Source of the DNA: Erigeron canadensis
Taxonomy: Eukaryota > Streptophyta > Magnoliopsida > Asterales > Asteraceae
Direction of reading: 5' to 3'
Assembly (NCBI RefSeq): GCF_010389155.1
Contig: NC_057766.1
Span: 33,675,516 to 33,739,515 of the forward strand
Length of the DNA stretch: 64,000 nt
Shown: piece by piece, positions 54,276 through 64,000 of the stretch
How positions within the stretch are numbered: the first letter of the stretch is position 1
Layout of the letters: each line of letters opens with the position of its first letter
The notes under the pieces: model-generated
Told to the model about the DNA's origin: nothing
The model's input: the letters and a program-made list of their open reading frames with translations, nothing else
Database searches by the model: none
Made by a program: the position numbers and the translations under genes

Positions 54276-55281
54276 GATTCCTGTACTTATACAAAGCATG
54301 GCATATATACATGTAATGCACGTAAATGAGTCAAGTATAGAGATACAAAAACATTCATATATAGGCAATATCATGTTAAGCACGTAAGTGTAAGCATGTC
54401 TTATTCGTCATCGTAGTTATAAGTAACACACGAGTTTTAGGCCAAAATATTCAGCTTAGTATTATTCCTGATTCTGAGCAGAACTGATGGGTCGCCTTTA
54501 AAGGAGCATAAATTGATCATGGCGTGGTGTTTATGTGCATTTCTGGTGTCTAAACTCAAGTTCAAAGAGTCCCCCTTCCATTGAAGGTGGCCTCGGGTCG
54601 TGGAAGTAAGAAGAGGTCAGTCAAAAGGGCTTTACAAGACAAGTGGTCAAAACTGAAAATCCTTGTCACAGAAATCAGTAAGTTTTCGATTTTTTATCTC
54701 ACAAATCTGTGGGAGTTGAGACTTTATTTTTCACTGTGACATCTTCAATGTATTATTGATTTTTGGTAAAAATTTCGTAATTTTTAGAGGTCTCCTTCAT
54801 AGCAAACTTTTATAAAACTTTTTATGTCGCAGTGCAGAAAATTTTCTGTAGCAGTCGGGTTTGCTGAATTTTTAAAAATAGCTATCCTTTTCAGGAAAAT
54901 TTTGAAAAAATCATGAAATGACTAGACACCTTGAAGTTTCTGGAATAAATTTACCCATACCCAGATCCTTCATTTTGACCACAAATAAATTGCCCGAAGT
55001 CTGCACGAAACAGTGAAACGAATATGTGAAAATGCACATTTTCTTCAACTATGCAAAATGCAACTCGTTAGCACATAAATGAATATCATAACTCGATTCT
55101 AAGCATTTTAAGATAAAAATTTGTCATGGTAAGTGAATATAATAATTATTGCACTTAGGCAAGCAAGAAATGTCGCATATAACACATAAGGTCTTTCAGG
55201 AGGGTTATAGTCTAGGCTCCAATTTCAAAAAAACTTTTTATATATCTTCCTTTTTGAAAACCTAGTTCACTATAACCTTGT
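54276..55281 (-). other. Leader of the minus-strand element
   Basis: Between the primer binding site and the coiled-coil ORF. Apart from scattered short open frames, nothing is recognised. Confidence 0.45.
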
Positions 55282-55292
55282 CTCTGATACCA
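55282..55292 (-). promoter_or_regulatory. Primer binding site of the minus-strand LTR element
   Basis: CTCTGATACCA on the plus strand is the reverse complement of TGGTATCAGAG. It lies next to the LTR end at 55296 and fixes the element orientation as minus. Confidence 0.75.
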
Positions 55293-55295
55293 ATC

Positions 55296-57840
55296 TGTCA
55301 CACCCCCAAAATACGGGTCAACAGGTGAGACGTGACTTTCATAATATCACAACACAAAAGTATATTGAACGACTCAAAACGTAGTCGTTTTGAAAACTTG
55401 CATTTTATAAAACATAATTATTCAAAGATCCAAATACATTACATGAAATCGAAATAGTCTTGATTTGAAAAAGATTAAGAAAACACATTTGAATTACGAG
55501 TCCATATCCTTTAGTAAAGATGGAGCACTAGAAGGTATTGTGGATAGGGTCTTTATTCAACAAGTACAAGTGAACAACAAGTAGCAATCCGAGCATGACA
55601 ACATCTAATCACCTGCAACACATACTAAATTGTGTCAACATATACTTAGGTTTTAATAAAACGTTTAGCCATGAACCACAAGCCATAAGTTAACCATTGC
55701 TTTACCACAATGAATGTAGCCATTGTTAAATAACAATGTTAGGAGTGTAAGAAGTATACATCTATATAAGCTCATGATACGAAACTGACACGTTGTTATA
55801 GTTTGCCTCCCGGTACTTGTTCAAGGTACCAAATTTTTACAAATATGTGTCACCCGTTCGGCTCCCTGCCATGTTTATGCCGGGTGGGGTGTGTCAACCC
55901 AAATAGCGCTATTCAACATATCCACGTTTAAATCCATAATTAACGTATCATGTGTGAGGACTTGTTGTGAACATAGTAACTTATAATGGTCTTGTATACC
56001 GTTGTGCATGTACTTGTGTTCATAAAAGTAAGAGTATGTATTGCAGTCCAAAATATATAAGTAAGATGGGGCTAAGGAGATCTCACCTTTAGAAGGTATG
56101 GATGAAGAAAAGGATGAGTTGATTAAGTACGACCTATAAAAAATATAATTTATTTTAGTATAGAATGTTGGTGGTAGATTATTTTTAAAGGTTTTCATCA
56201 CCCCAAAGCTTTATTGAAAGTATGGTTTAAAGTTTATTTAGTTGGTTGTTGAGTTTATCATTTATGATAACAAATAAATGTAGATCTTATAAAAGTGTCT
56301 TGTATTATTTCCAAATTAAACATATACTTATATATGCTTTATATTTATATGTACGTGTTGATGCCGACGAGACCATACATGACACCGGTTCCCATCAATT
56401 CAAGGATGTGGTGTTTCGGGTAGGTATAATCGTTTGCATGGACACACTAGTGCACCCAAGACCATACAATCAGTAGGTGTTTTCCCAAGTGCACTAGAGA
56501 AAACATATAAGTATAAACATATATATACACATGAATTTTTTGGATCATTACATACTTGTGCTCCTACTCACGCGTGTGCAGTACACTTGTAGTTAAAGCG
56601 CACAACTATGTATTAATATAAGCGTGTTATAATATAACATGAGTGATGGACATATTAACTATATACTAGTGTAAGAATTTAAGATGTGAAACTATACAAT
56701 CTGTCGGAATTTCTTTCACATGCATAGATCCAAACAAAAGTATATATAATTAATAAATCTTCACTCATGTTAATGAGTCCAAGAGTATACTTTACATTTC
56801 TTATTTTTCTTATGTTATCCAATCATTAGACCCAACATTCTTTATCACATACAAACAAAAAATAAAGCATATACAAACAAAAGGATAAATCAACTTGGAT
56901 CTTAACAAAGAATAAAAGAATAAACTTTTTGGTGATGAATCCCAATGAAAATAACTTATATTATACTAGCAATATAATAGTAACTAAATCCATCATTCTG
57001 TTGTCTTAAACAATGATTAAAGGTTTGAACCCAAAGGCCAAACATCAAGGATGCATAGACAAATCATTGAAGAGGATTTAGAAGATGAAATGAAAAGAAA
57101 ATATATGGGTTTACACCCGCAACAATTTCGGCCAACCCTTCATGGAGAAGAAGGGTGGTCTTTTCGACTTCCATATACCTTGTTCTTGTACTAGATCGAA
57201 TCTATGAGTTATTTGCTTGATGTAGATGATTAGGAAGTGATCTTTTATGGGTTTTGGGGGCTGTTTTCGGATCAAACAAGAAAGAGAAGAAGAAGATGAG
57301 TTTTTACTTGCTGAATCTTATTATTAAGTATTATTCTTCAAGCCTTTGTTGTTCTAAACCACCTAGATTATTATTTGAATGGATTAAGATGGATTTGATG
57401 GTGGTTTATGGTGGTTAAGGGGCGGCAGCCCTCAAGGGTGGTGGTGGTCGTGGGTTTTGAGAGGGAGAGAGGGGAGAAGTGTGTGTTTTAGAGTGTAAGA
57501 ATTGTTTAGTATGTGTTTAGAGTTAAGATGTAATAGTTTAGTAAGTTTATATAGTTAGGGTTAGTATGGGGAGGGGGTGAGGCCGAAATTTAGGAGGTTT
57601 GGGAGGGCTTGAAGTGTAATTTAGTTTAATTATTTTTATTAGATTAGTTAGTAGTAGAATTATTTAATTAGTAGGTTAATTTAAGGTATAGTATTTTAAC
57701 ATAAGGTTTATTATTATTATAATATAAGATTATCAATATATTTATTAGACAAAATAATCATTTTCTTTTATCTAATTCTTCATTTGAAATCCATCTCATG
57801 CAAAGGTGGTCGAGTGAAAGCATATATACTAGTGAACGTT
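55296..57840 (-). mobile_element. 5' LTR (2.5 kb) of the minus-strand Ty3 (Tekay-like) element
   Basis: It begins on the plus strand at TGTCACACCC (LTR end on the minus strand) and runs right. A minus-strand TATATAAAC (near 57547-57555) is the promoter candidate. A TTTCGGCC tract lies at 57127-57134. The U3 part is AT-rich; its outer end is not seen before the Sirevirus-like LTR at 57841, so this LTR is itself interrupted there. Length and TGTCACACC ends resemble chromovirus LTRs. Confidence 0.55.
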
Positions 57841-58487
57841 TGTTGAGTCTTAGATTCGCTGACCAGACTTGCTCGCTGACATGTTTCGTCAGCAAGTCTT
57901 CAGCGAGTCCAGTGACTCTCTTCAACGGGTTGCATGATGCCCAAATGTTTGTCATGGCGGGAAGTATTTAAACCATATGAAGACAAGAGTCACATGGTGG
58001 TTCTTCCAACTGTAACATACCTTACATGGCAAAGGTACATGTTGGGACCAAAACTTGGGTCTTCTCTCTCATACCCATTTTGTAAAGAAGACAAGGGCTC
58101 TTGCATGGAAGTACAAGGAGCCAATGGGACGTCGACAACCACCATCTATCACCATCAAAGGAAGGTTGTGTTGCCCTAATTCTTCCTCTATATAAAGCAA
58201 CACAGCCGCATTATATCAAGCGTGTTAGTCACCTTGAAAGTGTGTGTCACTTGTAATTGTTCAAGTTTATAGTGTGTCTAGACTTGGCAATTACTTTGTT
58301 CATTTATATTCTTGTAAGTCAAGTTTGTAATATCGACCATGTATTCATCGTTTAATCAATGATACATATGATTATACTTGCTTTGATTTATTACAATTGA
58401 AGTTGTCATTGTTCTTGTTATTTATCTTCTTATTTACTTTCTTGTCTAATCTAAATATAACATAAGTTGTGCATTCATGGACCATCA
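57841..58487 (+). mobile_element. Probable 5' LTR of the Sirevirus-type Copia element
   Basis: From TGTTGAGTC (57841) to ACCATCA (58487), two bases before a primer binding site. TATATAAAG (58189-58197) is the TATA box. The start is uncertain: another possible start is TGATGCCC at 57935. The matching 3' LTR is outside the window. Confidence 0.45.
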
Positions 58488-58489
58488 AG

Positions 58490-58504
58490 TGGTATCAGAG
58501 CCAC
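58490..58504 (+). promoter_or_regulatory. Primer binding site, Sirevirus-type element
   Basis: TGGTATCAGAGCCAC, the standard complement to initiator tRNA-Met in plant Copia elements. Confidence 0.85.
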
Positions 58505-58605
58505 CGTTCCTAAATCATTGGAACAAGATCTGTTTGACTCCTTGTGTTTACATTGAAACTCTGTTCTTTTTTCTTGAAAAACTTTCTTTTCTTTTAAACA
58601 AGAAA

Positions 58606-60064
58606 ATGTCCTCTGTTCCCAGCCTTGTGAACACACGTGACTTTGGTTATGTTTCGACACCTCCTAAATTCGAGCCCAAGGATTTTGGGTCTTGGAAGGA
58701 GAGAATGCTTCTTCACATCTCTGGTGTGGAACCCTATTTAATGACAATATTAACTAAGGGTCCATACGTGCCGATGTACGTCCAAAGGACTCCAGGAGCC
58801 ACACCTGAAGCTCCTGAGGGTTCAATGGACGGATGATGAAAGGAAGCTGGTAAATCTTGATGCTAGGCTTAAAAACATGATTATTGTCACTCTTCCTACT
58901 GAAATCATGAAGCTAGTCATCAAGTATCCCTCTTCAAAAGAAGTATGGGATAGACTGGTCAGTACCTATGAAGGATCTGCTGACCTCATTAAAATCAAGA
59001 AAATTGATTTGAAACGTGCTTATGAAAACTTCTTCTCTCTTCCTGATGAAAGTCTTGAGAGCACCTATAATCACTTTAAAGGGTTGCTCAATGATATGAA
59101 TAATGTTGGCATTACTCATGATAATTTTGAAGTATGCCACAAATTCACCGACTCTCTTCCTCTTAAGTGGCAAAACTTAAGACAAACTCTTTGTACAATG
59201 AAGAAAATTCAAGATTTTGATCTTGAAGAACTCTTTGGTACTCTTCAATTTGAAGAGAGAGCATTGGCTCAAAACATTCGAGCCTCTGCTGATGCCAAAA
59301 GACATGCAGGCTCTTCTTCTTCTTCTGTCAGCATGTCCTCCCATCCTATTTTTGACCCTCTAGCTCTTGTTTCTACTGAGTCCATCGATCTTTATGATGG
59401 CACCAGTATTTCAAATCTTCCAGCACTAATTCAAACTCTCATTGATGAGCTGGATGACGAAGAGAAACAAGAGATGTTTAATGATTTTATGGGCTTTGCC
59501 CTAGTTGCTGGTAGAAAATACTCCAGAAGGTGGAACAACCGTAAAACGGTTGCTCCCCTCAAACCTCCTGTTGATAAATCACAGGAAGAATGCTGGAGGT
59601 GTGGCAGAAAAGGCCACTACCAGAAGGAGTGCAGGGTTTCTATTCCCACTCTAGCAGCTCCTAAACCTAATCCTTCTAAATCTGCTGATGAATACAGGAA
59701 CAAATACTATCAGCTGAAGGCAAAGGTGGCTGAAACAGAGGAGGCCAAAGGACTAGTTGCTGAAGAACATGATTGGGCTGACTCAGATGAGTCAGATGAT
59801 GACGATTATGTTGATGCCATGTGCCTTATGGCACTTGCTGACGGTGATGCTCTGACAAAGGATCAAGTCTCCTCTAGTCAGTGGGTAAACATCACTGTTA
59901 AAAAGGGCTCACTGGGAAAAGGAGTGTGGTATTTGGACAGCGGTTGTTCAAAACACATGACTGGCTCTAAGTCTCTGCTGGATAACTATACAGAGGCACC
60001 TGGTCCTACTGTGGTGTTTGGTGATAACTCCACTGGACAAACTGAAGGGTATGGTCTTCTTTAA
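58606..60064 (+). pseudogene. Sirevirus-type Copia gag and protease
   Basis: Starts MSSVPSLVNTRDFGYVSTPP (ATG 58606). A frameshift near 58818 separates this from the rest, which runs in one frame from 58877 to a TAA at 60062. It contains TYNHFKGLLNDMNNVGI, the zinc knuckle CWRCGRKGHYQKEC, an acidic region DSDESDDDDYVDAM and the protease site VWYLDSGCSKHMTG. These features fit the Sirevirus group. Confidence 0.85.
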
Positions 60065-61627
60065 TGGCCTCATAAAATTCTCGTTGCTTATGTAAATGGA
60101 TTAAAACATAATCTCATCAGCATAAGTCAACTGTGTGATGCTGACTACAAGGTGATCCTTGATAAACATCAAGGCACTGTAGTAAATATCAACAAGGAAG
60201 TCGTCTTGGTTGCACCAAGAAAATGAGATGTATATCTTGTAGACTTCACTCCTATCAAGACTAATAGTGAGACTTGTTTCTTTGCTAAGTCAGCATCCGA
60301 GTTAAATTGGTTATGGCACAAGCGTATGTCGCATGTGAACTTTAAAACCATAAAGTCACTGGCCAAAAAGAACCTTGTTCGTGGTCTTCCTCCTCTTTCC
60401 TTTGAAAAGGATAGACTCTGTGGTGCTTGTGAAAAAGGCAAATGCCATAGAGCTACCTTTAAAACAAAACAAGCCAATTCTGTTAAGTGTTGTTTTCATC
60501 TTCTTCACATGGACCTTTTTGGTCCAGTAAATGTCCAAAGTCTAAAGGGTAGTAAATACACTTTAGTAATTGTGGATGAGTATTGCCGATATACTTGGAC
60601 AATCTTTCTTAATTCTAAGAGTGATGCTGCTCATGAAATTATCAAATTCATTAAGAAAATGGAAAATCTCAACAGCATAAGGGTTAAAGAACTCAGAAGT
60701 GATCATGGCACTGAGTTTAGAAACCACACTCTTGAATCTTTTTGTGCTGATTAAGGGATCTCACAAAACTTTTCTTCTACCAGAACTCCTGAGCAAAATG
60801 GTGTTGCTGAAAGGAGAAATAGAACTCTCATTGAGGCAGCACGTACAATGCTCAGTGAGTCCTCTCTTCCCAGTCGGTTTTGGGCAGAAGCAGTCAACAC
60901 TACTTGCCACACTCAAAACCGCTGTCTCATTGTCAAAAGACATGACAAGACAGCATATGAAGTGTTGAGAGGAAAGAAACCTCAAATCAAATACTTCCAT
61001 GTATTTGGTTGTCTTGTCTTTATTCTAAATAACAAGGATCATCTTGGCAAATTCGATCCTAAAGCTGATGACGGTTACTTTGTTGGATATTCTGCCATCA
61101 GCAAAGCTTTTAGAGTATTTAATACTCGTCTTCAAAAGGTGGATGAATCCATTCATGTCACTTTTGATGAAAGCTCTTATACTCTTAAAAATATCCAGTC
61201 TTCATCTACTGAAGAGATCTTCAATGAGTTCACTAGTCCTCCTATGGAGGATGCTGACTCATTTGTTGATGCTTTTTGCTCACTGCCTCCTGTTAATCAG
61301 CAACTCACTTAGGACAGTTCAGCAAAACCTGAACTAGAGCAAGTTGCTGCTCATATCTATACGATTGAGCAAGTTGAGCCTATTTTAAGATCAATCCATG
61401 CTGCATCAGCCAAACCTAGATCACTGGCTAGTGATGTGCAAGTTGATGACTCTGCTGATGAAGAGTTTCATGATGCTTCAGCTAATGCTGAAGACATGGA
61501 GTCTGCTGATGACCTCATCATTGATGATAACTCAAATTAGTTAAATGGCTCCACTGATCAAACTCAAGTTGAACCTTCAATAACCATTGATCTCTCCTCT
61601 TATACTTCTTCTGCTGATCTCATACCA
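60065..61627 (+). pseudogene. Sirevirus-type Copia integrase with premature stops
   Basis: The same frame as gag-protease continues through stops at 60062, 60223, 60752, 61310 and 61538. It contains GLKHNLISISQLCDADYKVI, the zinc site WHKRMSH...CGACEKGKC, HMDLFGPV with the first Asp, LRSDHGTEF with the second, and QNGVAERRNRTLIEAA with the Glu. The part before RT is acidic and Ser-rich, common in Sireviruses. With so many stops this copy is dead. Confidence 0.85.
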
Positions 61628-63319
61628 ATGTCTTCCGTTGCCACTCTTTTGGGTTCATCAAGTGTCCCAGCACTTAAATGGACTTCAAGTCATCCTGCTC
61701 ACCAAGTAATTGGTGATCCTCAGCAGGGCATTGTGACACGATCAGCGACTAGAAATACATCATGGGTTGACCCATGGTTGATCACTCCTAAGAATATTGG
61801 AGAGGCTATGGTTGACCCATCATGGGTTGCTGCCATGCAAAAAGAACTAACAAAATTCCAAAGACAGCATGTCTGGTTCTTAGTTCCTCTTCCTCCTGGC
61901 AAAGAACCCATTGGAACAAAATGGGTTTATAGAAATAAAATGGACGAAGATGGTGTTGTTATACGTAACAAGGCTAGGTTAGTTGCTCAAGGTTACCTTC
62001 AAGAAGAAGGTGTCGACTATGACGAAACCTTTGCTCCAGTGGCCAGACTTGAAGCAATACGCTTATTCTTGGCACATGCTCCTTATAGAAACTTCACTGT
62101 ATATCAAATGGATGTCAAGAGTGCTTTCTTGAATGGAAAACTCGAAGAAGAAGTTTATGTGGAGCAGCCACCTGGTTTTGAAGATCTAACCAAGCCAAAC
62201 CATGTTTATCGTCTTTATAAGGCATTATATGGTCTTAAACAAACTCCCAGAGCTTGGTACGACACTCTTTCTAAATTTCTTCTTTCTCATGAGTTTCAGC
62301 GAGGATCTATAGATAGCACCCTCTTTATTTATAGAAAGGGTGCTCATGTCCTATATGTACAAATATATGTCGATGACATCATATTTGGATCCTCCAGCAA
62401 GAAACTTTGTAATAAGTTTAGCTCACTTATGTCTTCTCACTTTGAAATGAGTATGATGGGTGAGCTGACCTTCTTCCTTGGTCTACAAATTCGCCAACTT
62501 CCTGATGGCATTTTTATAAACCAAGAAAAATACATACGAGACATGCTGGCTAAATTTGATATGTCTAATATCACTACTAAGCCTACTCCTATGTCTCCTC
62601 TAAATAATCTCCATGCTGACCTTGATGGTAAGCATGTGAACCCCACTATCTATCGTGGGATGATTGGCTCGCTGATGTATCTCACAGCGAGTCGCCCAGA
62701 CATTATGTTTGCTACTTGCCTTTGTGCAAGATATCAAGCATCTCCTAGGGAGTTTCACCTTCTCGCTATCAAGCGTATCTTCAAATATCTTAAAGGGACT
62801 TTCTCATTGGGTCTTTGGTATCCCAAAGATTCAAATTATGACCTAGTTGCATACTCTGACTCTGACTATGCTGGATGCATGTTAGATAGAAAAAGTACCA
62901 GTGGTGGATGTCAACTGTTGGGGGGAAGGCTGACTAGTTGATCTAGTAAGAAACAGCATACAGTTTCCATCTCCACTGCTGAAGCAGAGGATGTGTCAGT
63001 AGCAAGTTGTTGTACACAAGTCCTCTGGATGAAAAACCAACTTGCTGACTATGACTTAGATTTTTCTAAAATCCCAATTACGTGTGATAACACTAGTGCT
63101 ATTGCCATCACACATAATCCTGTTCAGCATTCCAAAACTAAGCATATTGACATTAGGTATCACTTCATTCGTGATCATGTCATGAAGGGGGATGTTGAAA
63201 TCTACTTCATTCCCACTGATGATCAACTTGCTGACATCTTCACTAAACCTTTAGATGAAAAGAGATTAAAGGATCTTGTCAGCAGGTTGGGAATGCTAAA
63301 TGGTGATTCTGCTACTTAA
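61628..63319 (+). pseudogene. Sirevirus-type Copia reverse transcriptase and RNase H
   Basis: RT is open from 61628 to 62938: [53 protein letters not shown], the catalytic [32 protein letters not shown]. RNase H begins [24 protein letters not shown] (about 62939) replaces the Trp in the conserved SWSSKKQ motif. The remainder (CDNTSAIAITHNPVQHSKTK, DQLADIFTKPLDEKRLKDL) is open to a TAA at 63317-63319, the natural end. Confidence 0.88.
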
Positions 63320-64000
63320 CTTACATATCTTTTGTAAGTTAAAATCTCTTGGCTTATATCAAGATCCTTCAGCAAGTTCAAGTGTGTCTTACTTGCTACA
63401 TAACAAGGCAAATGAAGAGCCACAAGTCTTCATCTAGTCCAGCAGCAAACGGCTGCTGGTAAAGACATCTAAAATCTGTTGATCCCTGATGCTTTGGGAA
63501 AAGCTTAACAAAAGTAACAGGGTGTTGAAAGTCCCTATCTACTCCAGTAGCAAACGGATGCTGGTAAATCCGTTGATGGCTGACAATTTGCCAAAAATTG
63601 TTTAATGCTCGTCAGCAACCACTCTTTCCTTCTTTGTGTTGCTGATTAAAAACTTGGTAACCATTCTTTTTAATAAAATAGTGACTCTTCAGTGTATACC
63701 TCAATTTATCTGAGTGTATTCCACTACGTATTTTGTTAATATTTTATTATATATATCTCAAACGGTTACCTCGATTTTCTCCCAAATGGGCAACTTGTAC
63801 ACTGTACGCGCTGTATGAACTCGAGTACAGTTGAAATCGTGGATCATATAGTCACATCCTACAACCCACATACGTACATATATACAGTGTCATATAATTT
63901 AATATAACTTTTTTTATGCCACGCATGAAAGAGAGTACATGTGATGACTCACTTTTTACAGTTATGGGACCCATATCCATGCCATATATATGCAAATCTC
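63320..64000 (+). other. 3' non-coding part of the Sirevirus-type element, running off the window
   Basis: CAGCAGCAAACGGCTGCTGG at 63440-63459 and a variant near 63543-63562 (CCAGTAGCAAACGGATGCTG) recur. No LTR is recognised before the right edge. Confidence 0.5.

Noticed and set aside
53710..54387. 225-codon plus-strand ORF opposite the coiled-coil ORF
   Set aside because: Antisense shadow. The minus frame has heptads, a fitting element orientation and an upstream PBS on its strand.

Overview
This is a nuclear plant DNA window, probably from a eudicot with a retrotransposon-rich genome. The evidence is a plant class II formin gene, plant-type Copia and Ty3 LTR retrotransposons, a Stowaway MITE and a nuclear insert of plastid DNA. 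The species cannot be fixed from the sequence. No bacterial, CRISPR or operon features are present.

The only convincing host gene is a class II formin on the minus strand (PTEN-like + C2 + proline-rich FH1 + FH2). I assembled it from 18 exons, from an ATG at 38459-38461 to a TGA at 7529-7531. The exons join in one open frame of 1054 codons plus stop. Intron 13 (10817-31246) is 20.4 kb and cuts the FH2 domain after codon 882. It is filled with nested mobile elements and an insert of plastid DNA (trnF-GAA and rpoC2).

Layout: 1-3766 holds LTR remnants, including a cluster of near-palindromic GC-rich modules at 822-1011. 3840-6854 holds two solo LTRs and a Stowaway MITE. 7529-10816 holds formin exons 14-18. 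10817-31246 is the giant intron, with a Ty3 Tekay-like LTR, a shredded Copia element, a MULE-type MITE, plastid DNA, a solo LTR carrying eight palindromic modules, a second solo LTR nested in it, a spliced Transposase_28-like retroelement gene, a third module cluster and an RTE-type LINE. 31247-38461 holds formin exons 1-13, and 38462-41401 is upstream flank with one solo LTR. 41411-51685 is a MULE-like element split by a solo LTR and by a complete Copia element (43668-51527). 52453-57840 is a formin gene fragment broken by an LTR element with a coiled-coil ORF. 57841-64000 is a decayed Sirevirus-type Copia element running off the right edge.

The most unusual signals are in LTR promoter (U3) regions. 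Three clusters of short inverted repeats each lie just upstream of a TATA-like box in the same orientation. Their start-to-start spacings fall near 2, 3 or 4 helical turns. A separate LTR family carries an exactly 16-bp-periodic array of AGATCTTGA-like units at its 5' end. I know no named function for either. Seven solo LTRs, one full Copia element, two MITEs and a MULE-like element have target-site duplications that I could read directly.
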